DNA of 64,000 nt from DASQFQ01 sp963811595. Its GTDB lineage: Bacteria; Actinomycetota; Thermoleophilia; Solirubrobacterales; Solirubrobacteraceae. Below the pieces are notes generated by a model. The model did not search any database and was not told the DNA's origin. It was given only the letters and a program-made list of their open reading frames with translations. The DNA lies in NCBI GenBank assembly GCA_963811595.1, contig CAWERW010000004.1:62001-126000 (forward strand), in the 5' to 3' direction. A program made the position numbers and the translations under genes. Positions 26,841 to 35,094 of the stretch are shown piece by piece. Numbering within the stretch: position 1 is the first letter of the stretch; every line of letters begins with the position of its first letter.

Positions 26841-28295
26841 TTATGCGGCGGCCGGCGCGGGGTCGGCGGCGGCCCTGGGCGCGCGCTCGCGGCGCCGGCC
26901 GAGCAGCGCGGTCGCGGCTGCCGCCCCGAGCGCGGCGACGGCGATCGCGACGGCGAAGGCGGACTGGTAGCCGTCGGTGAGCGCGGCCAGGGGGTCGGCG
27001 CCGTGTGCGCCGGACACGGCGACCGTGGACAGGATCGCCACGCCGATTGCGCCGCCGATCTGGAACGACGCGTTGTTGAGGCCCGAGGCCAACCCGGCGT
27101 CGCTCTCGGCCACGCCGGTCAGCGACGCGATCGAGCCGGCGACGAAGGCGGCGCCGATGCCGGGGCCGAGCAGCAGCAGGGGGACGAAGAGGTCGCCGAA
27201 GTAGCTGCCGCCGACCGACACCTGCGTCAGCAGCAGGCTGCCCAGGCCGGTGAGCGCCATGGCGACGACCGCCACGCGCCTGACGCCACCCTTGGTGGCG
27301 ATCGCCTGCGCGATGGAGGTTCCGATCACCGCCGTCACCGGCATGACGACCGAGACGAGCCCGAAGTGGATGGGCGACCAGCCGAGGACCTCCTGGGCGT
27401 ACTGGGTGAGGATGAACGGCACGCCGAAGGCCATCGTCCCGAGCGCGAGGAGGACGAGGTTGCCGCCCACCAGCGCCCGCGACCGGAACACGCCCAGCGG
27501 CGCCAGCGGAGCGACGGAGCGCGACTCGATGCCGGCGAAGACCGCGGTCAGGGCAGCCGCCAGCGCGAGCAGGCCGAGCGTCTGGGCGCTCGCCCAACCG
27601 GCCTCCGGGGCCTCGACGACCGCGTAGACCAGCGCCACCAGCGCGGCCGTGATCGTTACCGCGCCGGCGATGTCGAAGCGCCGCTTCGCAGTTGCCTCGC
27701 GGCTCTCGCGCAGGAGCACCGGGCTGAGGGCGGCCACCGCGGCGGCGACGGGCACGTTGATGAAGAAGATCCACTCCCACCCGAGGCCGTCGGTGATCGG
27801 GCCGCCGATCAGCCACGCCGCGGTCCCGCCGATGGCGCCGGTCGAGCCCCAGATCCCGAGCGCCTTGTTGCGCTCGGCGCCCTCCGGGAAGGTTGTCGTG
27901 ACGATGGACAGGGCGGTCGGTGTCAGGATCGCGGCCGCCACTCCCTGCACGACGCGCGCGATGAGCAGCGCGGTGACGCTTCCCGCCAGCCCGGCGCCGA
28001 GCGAAGCGAGCGCGAACAGGGCGGTGCCGACGATGAACATCCGGCGTCGGCCCAGCAGGTCGGCGGCGCGCCCGCCGAGCAGCAGCAGGCCGCCGAAGCT
28101 GAGCAGGTAGGCGCTCAGCACCCACTGCAGGTCCCCGGCCGAGACGGCCAGGTCCGCGTCGATCGAGGGCAGCGCCACGATGACGATCGCGGAATCGAGG
28201 ATGACCATGAAGAAGGCCGTGCACAGCAGCGCGAGCGCCTGCCAGCGGCGGGGGTCGGGCTGTGCCGGGGGGTGTCTGTGCTGTGAGTTGGGCAC
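26841..28295 (-). CDS. MFS drug exporter, DHA2 (14-helix) family
   Basis: The 484-residue membrane protein matches DHA2 exporters: LDSAIVIVALPSIDADL in helix 1, GGRAADLLGRRRMFI between helices 2 and 3, LIARVVQGVAAAILTPTALSI, and about 14 helices in total. Members export drugs or toxic metabolites by proton antiport. Start is GTG with AAGGAG upstream. Its leader is a near-copy of the leader of the ParB-like gene, including an ECF-type promoter, placing the pump under the nearby ECF42-type sigma factor by inference. Confidence 0.9.
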   Translation of the reverse strand: MPNSQHRHPPAQPDPRRWQALALLCTAFFMVILDSAIVIVALPSIDADLAVSAGDLQWVLSAYLLSFGGLLLLGGRAADLLGRRRMFIVGTALFALASLGAGLAGSVTALLIARVVQGVAAAILTPTALSIVTTTFPEGAERNKALGIWGSTGAIGGTAAWLIGGPITDGLGWEWIFFINVPVAAAVAALSPVLLRESREATAKRRFDIAGAVTITAALVALVYAVVEAPEAGWASAQTLGLLALAAALTAVFAGIESRSVAPLAPLGVFRSRALVGGNLVLLALGTMAFGVPFILTQYAQEVLGWSPIHFGLVSVVMPVTAVIGTSIAQAIATKGGVRRVAVVAMALTGLGSLLLTQVSVGGSYFGDLFVPLLLLGPGIGAAFVAGSIASLTGVAESDAGLASGLNNASFQIGGAIGVAILSTVAVSGAHGADPLAALTDGYQSAFAVAIAVAALGAAAATALLGRRRERAPRAAADPAPAAA

Positions 28296-28344
28296 GATGT
28301 CTCCTTGTCGAAGTCGCCGCCCGAATCGGCGGCCTCGTCAAGAC

Positions 28345-28371
28345 GTCGCAGCAGGGAGGGCGATTTGGACA
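28345..28371 (-). promoter_or_regulatory. ECF42-type promoter of the MFS-DUF899 operon
   Basis: On the minus strand TGTCCA (28366-28371) and CGAC (28345-28348) are spaced by 17 bases, about 50 bases before the MFS start. This fits the TGTCGA / CG(A/T)C pattern described for ECF42 sigma factors. The same boxes with identical spacing occur upstream of the ParB-like gene. Confidence 0.6.
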
Positions 28372-28386
28372 CGCTTCCGGAATCCG

Positions 28387-29652
28387 TCAGCGCAGCGCGT
28401 CGAGGCGCCGCTCAAGCTCGGCGCGCTCGACGGCGTTGGCGCTGAGCGCGATCGCCCGCTCGTACGCGGCCGCGGCGCCCTCGGCGTCGCCCGCGCGGCT
28501 GAGCAGCTCGGCGTGCGCCGCGTGCAACGGCTGGTAGCGCTCGAGCGCCGGATCGCCGAGCAGCGGCTCAAGCAGCGCCAGGCCGTCGGCGGGCCCGGAC
28601 GCGAGCCCGACGGCGACCGCGCGGTTGAGCTCGACCACCGGCGACGGGTTGAGCATGGCGAGGGCGCCGTACAGCTCGGCGATCTGCGCCCAGTCCGTGG
28701 AGTCCGCGTCGGGAGCCTCGATCTGCAATGCGGTGATCGCGGCCTGCAGCTGGTACTCGCCGGGACGCCGCAGCCGCACCGCGCGCGCGAGCGCCGCGAG
28801 GCCCTCTCGGAGCCGGTCCTCATCCCACAGCGAGCGGTCCTGCTCGTCGAGCGCGAGGTAACGGCCGCTCGCGTCGACACGAGCGACGCGGCGCGCGTCG
28901 TGCAGCAGCATCAACGCCAGCAGTCCCCACACCTCGGCGTCGTCGGGCATGAGCCGGGTCAGCAGCTCGCCGAGCCGGATCGCCTCGTCGCACAGCTCCT
29001 CGCGGACGAGCCGATCGCCCTCGGCGGCCGCGTAACCCTCGTTGAAGATCAGGTACACCACCCGCAGCACGCCGCGCAGGCGATCGGGCAGCTCCTCGTC
29101 GGCCGGCACTCGGTACGGAATGTGCGCTTCCGCGATCTTGCGCTTCGCGCGAACGATCCGCTTGCCCATGCTCGGCTCGGCGACCAGGAAGGCGCGGGCG
29201 ATCTCCCCTGTCGTCAGGCCACCGAGCGCCCGCAGCGTGAGCGCCACGCGGGCGGGCATCTCCAGCGCCGGGTGACAGCAGGTGAAGATCAGCCGCAGCC
29301 GGTCGTCGACGATTGTGCTCTCGTCCTCCATCGATGGCTCCTCGTGCGCGTTGTCCAGGCGCGTCAGCTCGGCCAGCCGCTCGGCGCGACCGGCCACGGA
29401 CCGGTTGCGGCGCAGGCGATCGATCGCCCGCCGCCGCGCCGCCGTGGTGATCCACGCCCCCGGCTTGGCCGGGATCCCGTCGCGCCGCCATACGGTCACC
29501 GCGGCCTCGAACGCGTCCTGCACGGCGTCCTCGGCCAGCTGGAAGTCGCCGACCTGCCGTATCAGGGTGGCCAGTACGATCGCCCGCTCTTCGCGGAACG
29601 CCCGCGCGACCGCTGCCGAGACCGGGTCGGCCGGCTCCACGCCACGGCTCAC
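28387..29652 (-). CDS. ECF42-type RNA polymerase sigma factor with C-terminal TPR-like extension
   Basis: The 421-residue sigma factor has sigma region 2 (FQLAEDAVQDAFEAAVTVW, PGAWITTAARRRAIDRLRR), region 4 (TGEIARAFLVAEPSMGKRIVRAKRKI) and a helical extension of about 230 residues. Long TPR-like C-terminal extensions and linkage to YCII/DGPF proteins define the ECF42 group. The GTG at 29652 overlaps the YCII stop by four bases, so they are coupled. It probably drives its own operon and the MFS operon. Confidence 0.9.
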   Translation of the reverse strand: MSRGVEPADPVSAAVARAFREERAIVLATLIRQVGDFQLAEDAVQDAFEAAVTVWRRDGIPAKPGAWITTAARRRAIDRLRRNRSVAGRAERLAELTRLDNAHEEPSMEDESTIVDDRLRLIFTCCHPALEMPARVALTLRALGGLTTGEIARAFLVAEPSMGKRIVRAKRKIAEAHIPYRVPADEELPDRLRGVLRVVYLIFNEGYAAAEGDRLVREELCDEAIRLGELLTRLMPDDAEVWGLLALMLLHDARRVARVDASGRYLALDEQDRSLWDEDRLREGLAALARAVRLRRPGEYQLQAAITALQIEAPDADSTDWAQIAELYGALAMLNPSPVVELNRAVAVGLASGPADGLALLEPLLGDPALERYQPLHAAHAELLSRAGDAEGAAAAYERAIALSANAVERAELERRLDALR

Positions 29653-30062
29653 GCCAGGTCGCTCACCGCCTCGTCGGGCACGTCCACGCCGGCCTCCCGC
29701 GCCACCTCGAGCCACTCGCCAGGCGACACGACGGGGCGGACCTCCACCGTCGCCCAGGGCAGCATCGGCAGCCGCTTGGCGTGCTTCAGCGCCTCGTCGA
29801 GGTCAGCGCACTCCAGCACGTAGTAGCCCGCCAGCACCTCCTTGGTCACCGCGAACGGTCCGTCGGTGATCTCGGTCTGCCCGTCGCGCTGACGGACCGA
29901 GGTCGCGCTCTCCGTCGAGCGCAGGCGCTGGACGCCCACGAGCAACCCCGCCTCGCGCAAGCTTGCGTGCAGCTCGACCAGCGCCGGCGTCACCTTCTCG
30001 CGCTCGGCCTGGACGGCCGCGTCGACCTCCTCCTCATACACCAGCAGCATGTACCGAGACAT
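29649..30062 (-). CDS. YCII (DGPF) domain protein
   Basis: This 137-residue protein matches the YCII/DGPF family: MSRYMLLVYEEE at the start, TDGPFAVTKEVLAGYYVLEC in the middle and WATVEVRPVV near the end. The role of the family is not settled, but these genes are constant partners of ECF42-type sigma factors. It lies directly upstream of the sigma gene with a GTGA overlap and 9 bases after the ParB-like gene. Confidence 0.9.
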   Translation of the reverse strand: MSRYMLLVYEEEVDAAVQAEREKVTPALVELHASLREAGLLVGVQRLRSTESATSVRQRDGQTEITDGPFAVTKEVLAGYYVLECADLDEALKHAKRLPMLPWATVEVRPVVSPGEWLEVAREAGVDVPDEAVSDLA

Positions 30063-30071
30063 CGCCGCACC

Positions 30072-30509
30072 CTAGGCGACGACCGCGCGGATGGTCGGCA
30101 CGCCGAGCGCCCTGGCGACCGACACGCGGTGATGGCCGTCGCGGATCGCGTAGTCGTCGCCGACCCGGATCACCGAGATCGGCGGCAGCGTCGCGCCGCG
30201 GTTGAACGCGAGCCAGACGCTCCTCCAGCGGCGGCCGGTGAGCCCGGCCGGGCGGAATGCGTCGTCGAACTGCGCGGCCCGGTTCGGCTCCGTGGTGCCC
30301 CGGATCGCGTCGAGCGTGATCTCGAGCGGGCCGCGGCGAGAGCCGGTGAGGGAATGGCCGGCGTCGTCGTAGACGGCCAGCCTGCGCTCGCAGCGCTTCA
30401 GGCGCCCGACGAGCGCGGCGCGGCGCCGCGCGCGGGCCGCGCGCTTGAAGGCGCGCTCGGCCTCGAACCGGGTCCACGGACTGGTGGCTGTGTGCTGCGG
30501 GTTGGACAC
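30072..30509 (-). CDS. ParB-like nuclease-domain protein
   Basis: The 145-residue protein has a basic helical N-terminus (FEAERAFKRAARARRRAA) and a C-terminal ParB/sulfiredoxin-like segment: LPPISVIRVGDDYAIRDGHH then RVSVARALGVPTI. In ParB-like proteins the GHHR segment binds nucleotide or catalyses. Start is GTG with AAGGAG seven bases upstream. It is first gene of the ParB-YCII-ECF42 operon behind the duplicated leader, unlike chromosome-partition ParB, which sits next to ParA. Confidence 0.75.
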   Translation of the reverse strand: MSNPQHTATSPWTRFEAERAFKRAARARRRAALVGRLKRCERRLAVYDDAGHSLTGSRRGPLEITLDAIRGTTEPNRAAQFDDAFRPAGLTGRRWRSVWLAFNRGATLPPISVIRVGDDYAIRDGHHRVSVARALGVPTIRAVVA

Positions 30510-30603
30510 GATGGCTCCTTGTCGACGTCGCCGCCCGGATCGGCGGCCTCGACAAGACGTCGCAGCAGGAAGGGCGATTTGGACAGGCTCCGGAAGGCCC
30601 GCC
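30510..30603. repeat. Duplicated leader (copy also at 28296-28386)
   Basis: This stretch and the one before the MFS gene are near-identical over about 95 bases and extend into the first codons. Shared blocks include TGTCCAAATCGCCCT, TGCTGCGACGTCTTG, a GCCGCC/GGCGGC hairpin and GACAAGGAG. The duplication gives two operons the same promoter and ribosome binding site. Confidence 0.8.
30559..30585 (-). promoter_or_regulatory. ECF42-type promoter of the ParB-YCII-sigma operon
   Basis: TGTCCA (30580-30585) and CGAC (30559-30562) on the minus strand are 17 bases apart and lie about 50 bases before the GTG start. This would make the sigma operon self-controlled. Confidence 0.6.
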
Positions 30604-30806
30604 TCAGCGGCCGGCTCGGCGCCGCTGCGCGGCCGGCAACCCATCCAAGCCCTCCCTGAGCGCCGCCCCCGCGACCGCGATCGCGTCGATGCTGTCGGAC
30701 TTGCCGCGGTCACGAACGTTGCGCCGCGACGCTGCCATCAGTTTCGTGGTGACCCGTAGGACCCGCTCGCCGCGCCCGATCAGGAACCGCTCAAGGACCC
30801 CGAGAC
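30604..30806 (-). pseudogene. IS110-family transposase fragment
   Basis: Minus-strand translation gives about 66 residues typical of an IS110 DEDD transposase: FLIGRGERVLRVTTKLMA, then RGKSDSIDAIAVAGAALRE. The active-site domain halves on either side are missing. It abuts the duplicated leader on one side and a decayed attachment flank on the other, marking an old insertion at the array's right edge. Confidence 0.75.
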
Positions 30807-30809
30807 ATG

Positions 30810-30850
30810 CCGGCCATGAGAACTGCCTGCAGACCGGCACTTTCCCCGCG
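30810..30850 (+). repeat. Decayed attachment flank, copy 5
   Basis: CCGGCCATGAGAACTGCCTG and the following CGGCACTTT resemble the flank found after each tRNA-Met fragment (CCGGCATGAGAAGTGCCTGC...). The tRNA part itself is largely gone. This is the likely right limit of the integrated zone. Confidence 0.5.
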
Positions 30851-30896
30851 AACCGGGGACGCCTGCATCGTCGCGACCTCAGCTCGGGCGCCCAGA

Positions 30897-31673
30897 TCAG
30901 ACGCGGGCGGTGATCAGCGCGTAGCCGAGGCTTCCGCGCGCGATCGCCTCGATCGCCATGCGGGCGAGCGCTGCGGCCTCGCGCGCGCGCTCGCGCTGCT
31001 CGCCCGGCGGTGTGAGCATCCGGGCGACTCGGAGCCGCGCCTCGACACGGTCGGCCATGGCGCGCAGCTCGGCGTCGTGCGGCTCGGTCGCCAGCGGCTC
31101 GCAGCCGGCGTCGCGCAGCAGCGCGACGTACTCGTCGGCGCTGCGGGCGTCGGCCACGCACGCGACCTGCGCGGACGCGGTGCGCAGCGCGGCGGGGAGT
31201 GCGTCGAGGTCGGCGGTGACGTCGGCGATCGCGATCGTCCCGCCCGGCCGGACGACGCGCGCCATCTCCGCGATCGCCCTCGGCTTGTCGGGGAACGTGC
31301 ACAGCGAGCATTCGGAGAGCGCGACGTCGAAGCCGGCGTCGCGGAGCGGCAGCGTCTCGGCGTCGCCGACCAAGAAGCTCGCGCGCTCGCCGGCGCCGGC
31401 CGCGTGCGTCGCCTGGGCGATCGCGCGGGCGCCGAGGTCGACGCCGACCGCCTCGCAGCCCAGCTCGCGCGCGAGGAGGAGCGCGGTGGCGCCCCGGCCG
31501 CAGGCGACGTCGACGACGCGCTGACCCGGCGCGACGCCCGCCAGCTCTGCGAGACGCAGGGTCAGCCGCTCCCCGCCCGGGTGCAGCTCGCCGTCGAGCA
31601 GCCAGAGCACCTCGTCGCTCTCGTAGAGCTGCGCGCAGCAGGCCTTCAGCTCATCGGGCAGCAGGCCGGTCAC
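30897..31673 (-). CDS. Class I SAM methyltransferase coupled to a Tes-like radical SAM enzyme
   Basis: The 258-residue enzyme starts VTGLLPDELKACCAQLYESD and has the SAM site VVDVACGRGATALLLA, then VRPGGTIAIADV. The segment LSECSLCTFPDK replaces the usual post-motif and adds cysteines. The GTG start overlaps the radical SAM stop by four bases, so the two act together. The substrate is unknown; lipid or small-molecule methylation is an inference from the partner. Confidence 0.85.
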   Translation of the reverse strand: MTGLLPDELKACCAQLYESDEVLWLLDGELHPGGERLTLRLAELAGVAPGQRVVDVACGRGATALLLARELGCEAVGVDLGARAIAQATHAAGAGERASFLVGDAETLPLRDAGFDVALSECSLCTFPDKPRAIAEMARVVRPGGTIAIADVTADLDALPAALRTASAQVACVADARSADEYVALLRDAGCEPLATEPHDAELRAMADRVEARLRVARMLTPPGEQRERAREAAALARMAIEAIARGSLGYALITARV

Positions 31674-33064
31674 GCGATCGTTCCGGCGGCCAGGTCCGCA
31701 CGGACCTGCTTGCGGTAGCCCGCGGCGTTGTAGGCGCAGAACGGGATGATCCTTCCGTCGGGGACGATCTCGCCCACGCAGCACTTGCGCAGCTTCCCGA
31801 CGTCGAGCGTCCACTCGTCCTGGAAGTCCTGCGCGACGACCATGAACCCGCGCGCCGCGACGCGTTGCAGCTCCTCGGGCAGCCCGACGCCGCAGGCCAC
31901 GCAGTCCAGCCGGTCGCCGGTGCGCTCGGTCCCGCCGGCCGCGGATGCGCTGAACAGCCCGCTCAGCGCGGCGGCCACCTCGAGGTCGGGCACGGCGCGG
32001 TTGGTCACGAAGCCGAGGTAGCGGTCGACGTCGACGAGCCGCGGCAGCGGCACGAGGTCCTCGCCGTCATAGAGCGCGTAGGTCGCCGAGCGGCAGGTCG
32101 GCGAGCAGCACGGAACCGCGACGAAGTCGTCCTCGCGGAACCACTCGGGCAGCTGCGCGCACACCCCGCGGATCACCTCGACGTTGGTCAGCCGGTCGAG
32201 CGGATCGAACTCGGGATGCCGTCCGGTGTGCGTGACCGGCTGGAAGAAGACGCCGTTGACGGCCGGATGCTCCACACCGAACCGCACGATCGCGCCGAGC
32301 TCGTGCTCGTTGATCCCGCGCTCGACCGCAGCGGCCAGCGAGACGCCGACGCCGGCGGCGGCACAGCGATCCAGCGCCGCCTGCTTGATCTCCTGCAGCC
32401 GCCGGCCCCGGATCGCCAGGTGGGTGGCGTCATCGAACCCGTCGAACTGCAGGTAGACGTGGATACCGAGCTCCGCGAGCGCCGGCGCGAAGCGCGGGTC
32501 GCGCGCCAGCCGGATGCCGTTCGTGTTCAGCATCACGAGCGGGATCCCGCGCGCCTTCGCAGCGCTCAGCATCTCGAGGATCTGCGGGTGGATCGACGGC
32601 TCGCCGCCCGACAGCTGGACCGCCTCGGGCTCGCCCTCGGCGGCGACGAACGCGTCGAGCATCGACTCCACCTGGGCCAGCGACAGCGAGTAGCCGTCCG
32701 GCTGATGCCCGGTGCCCGACTCGGCGAAGCACACCGGGCAATCGAGGTTGCAGCCCGTGTTGACCTCGATGATCCCGAGGCACGTGTGCTGGGCGTGCTC
32801 CGGGCAGATGCCGCAGTCGCGTGGGCAGCCTTCCTCGGTCGCGGTCTGTCGCAGGAGCGGCTCGACGCCGGGCCGCTCGTAGCGCTGCGCGGCGCGCCAG
32901 CGCTCGCTGTCGCCGTACGCGAGCGCTTCGAGCAGGCCGTGCTCGGGGCACTCCCGGCGGAGGATCACGCGACCGTCTCGCTCGATCAGCTCCGCGTCGA
33001 GCACGGCGCCGCAGAAGGGACAGATCGACCGGGTCGCTGTGGGCAGGGTGCCGCGCGCCGCCAC
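31670..33064 (-). CDS. Radical SAM protein of the Tes-like (MJ0619-type) family
   Basis: This 464-residue enzyme carries the radical SAM cluster C-x3-C-x2-C at Cys105, 109 and 112 (GCNLDCPVC). An N-terminal zinc-like pair CPFC...CPEHG and a second set CPRDCGICPEH (Cys80-87) precede it, and more cysteines follow in CCSPTC, CVAC and KCCVG. This multi-cluster layout resembles archaeal tetraether synthase (Tes), which couples lipid chain ends. Bacterial relatives are mostly uncharacterised. Start GTG 33064 is chosen because the divergent SRPBCC gene begins 33 bases away. Confidence 0.85.
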   Translation of the reverse strand: MAARGTLPTATRSICPFCGAVLDAELIERDGRVILRRECPEHGLLEALAYGDSERWRAAQRYERPGVEPLLRQTATEEGCPRDCGICPEHAQHTCLGIIEVNTGCNLDCPVCFAESGTGHQPDGYSLSLAQVESMLDAFVAAEGEPEAVQLSGGEPSIHPQILEMLSAAKARGIPLVMLNTNGIRLARDPRFAPALAELGIHVYLQFDGFDDATHLAIRGRRLQEIKQAALDRCAAAGVGVSLAAAVERGINEHELGAIVRFGVEHPAVNGVFFQPVTHTGRHPEFDPLDRLTNVEVIRGVCAQLPEWFREDDFVAVPCCSPTCRSATYALYDGEDLVPLPRLVDVDRYLGFVTNRAVPDLEVAAALSGLFSASAAGGTERTGDRLDCVACGVGLPEELQRVAARGFMVVAQDFQDEWTLDVGKLRKCCVGEIVPDGRIIPFCAYNAAGYRKQVRADLAAGTIA

Positions 33065-33097
33065 GCACGGAGTATCCCAGCCGTGTAGAACGAAACG

Positions 33098-33652
33098 ATG
33101 ACGCTTCCGCTGCGCACCGCGGTCGCCGGCTCCCTGCTCGCCGCGGGGGCTGCCCTCGTCGCGCGCGCCGGGCTGACGCTCGACATCGGCGTCGGCCGCA
33201 GACTCCGGCCGCTCGGCCCGATCGCGCTGGACATCGCCGCGCCGCCCGAGCTCGTGTTCGACGTCATCGCCGCGCCGTACCTCGGCCGGACGCCGCGCGC
33301 GCTGCGCGGCAAGCTGGAGGTGATCGAGCGCGGCGCCGATCTCGTCCTCGCCGCGCACCACACGCCCGTGGCGCCGGGCCTGACCGTGACGACGGTCGAG
33401 ACCGTGCGCTTCGAGCGCCCCCGGTGTGTCACGTTCCGGCTCGTCAAGGGGCCGGTGCCGCACGTCGTCGAGCGCTACGAGCTCCGTGCCGGCGGGAGTG
33501 GGACGGCGTTCGAGTATCGCGGTGAGCTGGGCACCGACCTGTGGGCGCTCGGCGCCTGGTGGGGAGCGGTCGTGGCGGCGTCCTGGGAGCGCACGGTCGC
33601 GAGCTCGCTGGAGGCCGTCCGCACCGAAGCGGAGCGGCGCGGCCGGTTGTGA
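33098..33652 (+). CDS. SRPBCC family protein with N-terminal membrane segment
   Basis: The 184-residue protein has a hydrophobic N-terminus (TAVAGSLLAAGAALVARAGL) and then a START-like SRPBCC domain: IALDIAAPPELVFDVIAAPYL, VETVRFERPRCVTFRLV, VVERYELRAGGSGTAFEYRG. SRPBCC domains bind hydrophobic ligands such as lipids. It is divergent from the Tes-like gene with only 33 bases between starts, so they may share control and a hydrophobic substrate, which is inference. Confidence 0.8.
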   Translation: MTLPLRTAVAGSLLAAGAALVARAGLTLDIGVGRRLRPLGPIALDIAAPPELVFDVIAAPYLGRTPRALRGKLEVIERGADLVLAAHHTPVAPGLTVTTVETVRFERPRCVTFRLVKGPVPHVVERYELRAGGSGTAFEYRGELGTDLWALGAWWGAVVAASWERTVASSLEAVRTEAERRGRL

Positions 33653-33859
33653 GCCTCAGCAGGCGGCTGGGTCGGCCGGGAGCCGCGAGTGCCTGCCCGG
33701 CGGAGCGGTCGTGCAGAGCGCCATCGAAAGCTACTGCCCTCCTCCCACTCCAGCTTCGGACCAGAGCTGAATGTCCTCCAGGCGCGCCAAGCGCTCCCAG
33801 ACCTCGCTCGCCTGCGCATCGATGCAGACGGACGCGCTGTGACGGATCATCCCGCCGCT

Positions 33860-34315
33860 CTAGTCGGGCAGTGGCGCGTCAGCGGTGAAATAGGGCGCGC
33901 GCTCGCCGCGGGCGACCTGGTTGCCGAGGCGGTCGATGATCATCGCCCACGTGTAGCCGCACATGGCCATCTCGCCGTCGGCCGCGTGGTCGGGCCAGCC
34001 GCCGTGCTCGAACCTCAGGAGGGTGCGGCCGTCCTCGTCGCGCTCCAGCTGCCAGGTGATCGAGGTGCCGATCCAGCCGGGGAAGCCGCCGACCGGCGTC
34101 CACCGCACGCGCTGGGCGGGCTCGAGCTCGTCGACGCGCACCTCGAGCGTCTTGGCCCAGTCGGGGCCGAACCCGAAGCGGGCGACGGCGCCCGTTTCCT
34201 CCGGCACCTCGAGCTGGTCGGTCCAGTTGCCGGCGAGGCCCTCCTCGGTCGCGAGCGCCTCGTAGACGCTCTCGGGCTCCGCGTCGACGGTGGTGCGGAA
34301 GTGAATGGCCGGCAT
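33860..34315 (-). CDS. SRPBCC (AHSA1-like) protein
   Basis: The 151-residue protein is a single SRPBCC domain: IHFRTTVDAEPESVYEALAT, VRWTPVGGF and WQLERDEDGRTLLRFEHGGW. AHSA1-like proteins often accompany ArsR repressors in actinobacteria and may bind hydrophobic ligands. It is the last of three minus-strand genes behind the ArsR gene, starting 11 bases after the second SRPBCC gene. Confidence 0.88.
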   Translation of the reverse strand: MPAIHFRTTVDAEPESVYEALATEEGLAGNWTDQLEVPEETGAVARFGFGPDWAKTLEVRVDELEPAQRVRWTPVGGFPGWIGTSITWQLERDEDGRTLLRFEHGGWPDHAADGEMAMCGYTWAMIIDRLGNQVARGERAPYFTADAPLPD

Positions 34316-34326
34316 GTGCGGTCCTC

Positions 34327-34776
34327 TCAGTCGTTGACGATCCAGGGATCCGGCTCGGGCAGGTGGCCGGCGGCGGCGCGGGCGAGCCGCGCGAGGTAGT
34401 GCGCCCAGCCTTCGGCGTGAGGGTCGCGGGCGGGCTCCGGCAGGCCGTGGTGCAGCAGCGTCAGGCGCGTGCCCTCGCCGTCGGGCTCGAGCGTGACCTC
34501 GACGCGCGAGGAACCAGCCGCCGCGAGGAGGTCGCTCCGCTCGAAGCCCCACGTGAAGACGACACGATGCGGCGGATCGACCTCGACGTACTCGCCGAGC
34601 ACGACGTCGCGGCCGTTGGGTTCGACGCGGAACGTCCCGCCCGGGCGCGGATCGAGCAGCGCGGAGACGCCCATCCAATCCACCATCCGCGCCGGGTCGG
34701 TGAAGTACGGGAACACGACCTCCGGCGGCGCGGCGATCCGCAGCTCGCTGCGCACCGGCTCAGTTGCGCCCGGCAT
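34327..34776 (-). CDS. SRPBCC (AHSA1-like) protein
   Basis: This 149-residue SRPBCC domain shows ELRIAAPPEVVFPYFTDPAR, MVDWMG, LGEYVEVDPPHRVVFTWGFE and LTLLHHGLP. It overlaps the end of the ArsR gene by 17 bases, so both are translated together. The tandem pair of AHSA1 proteins under one ArsR regulator is a common actinobacterial arrangement of unknown physiology. Confidence 0.9.
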   Translation of the reverse strand: MPGATEPVRSELRIAAPPEVVFPYFTDPARMVDWMGVSALLDPRPGGTFRVEPNGRDVVLGEYVEVDPPHRVVFTWGFERSDLLAAAGSSRVEVTLEPDGEGTRLTLLHHGLPEPARDPHAEGWAHYLARLARAAAGHLPEPDPWIVND

Positions 34777-35089
34777 CGCGCCTCCCGGACGCGTGCTCGC
34801 GCTCGGCGGCGACCTTCAGGCGAGCGAGCGCAGCCGGCCACATCGCCTCGACGTACGCCCTGACCTCCTCGAGCCCATCCGGGCGGGCCTGGTACCAGCG
34901 GCGCGCGCCTTCCCGGCGCTCGGCGATGAGGCCGGCTGCGAGCAGGATCCGCAGATGCTGGGAGATCGCCTGCCGGCTGACGTCGAAGCGCGCGGCGATG
35001 TCGCCCGCGGTGCGTTCCTCGTCGACCAGCAGCGCGAGCAGCTCGCGCCGGCGCGGCTCCGCAAGCACCTGGAAGACATCGGCGGGCAA
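34760..35089 (-). CDS. ArsR-family winged-helix repressor
   Basis: The 109-residue repressor starts at TTG (LPADVFQVLAEPRRRELL) and carries the ArsR helix-turn-helix FDVSRQAISQHLRILLAAGL followed by the wing ERREGARRWYQ. No metal-binding cysteine motif is present, so it is likely a non-metal ArsR of the group paired with AHSA1 proteins. A clear tandem operator lies immediately upstream of the TTG. A longer frame from 35215 is possible but would read through the operator. Confidence 0.88.
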   Translation of the reverse strand: MPADVFQVLAEPRRRELLALLVDEERTAGDIAARFDVSRQAISQHLRILLAAGLIAERREGARRWYQARPDGLEEVRAYVEAMWPAALARLKVAAEREHASGRRDAGRN

Positions 35090-35094
35090 GATCT

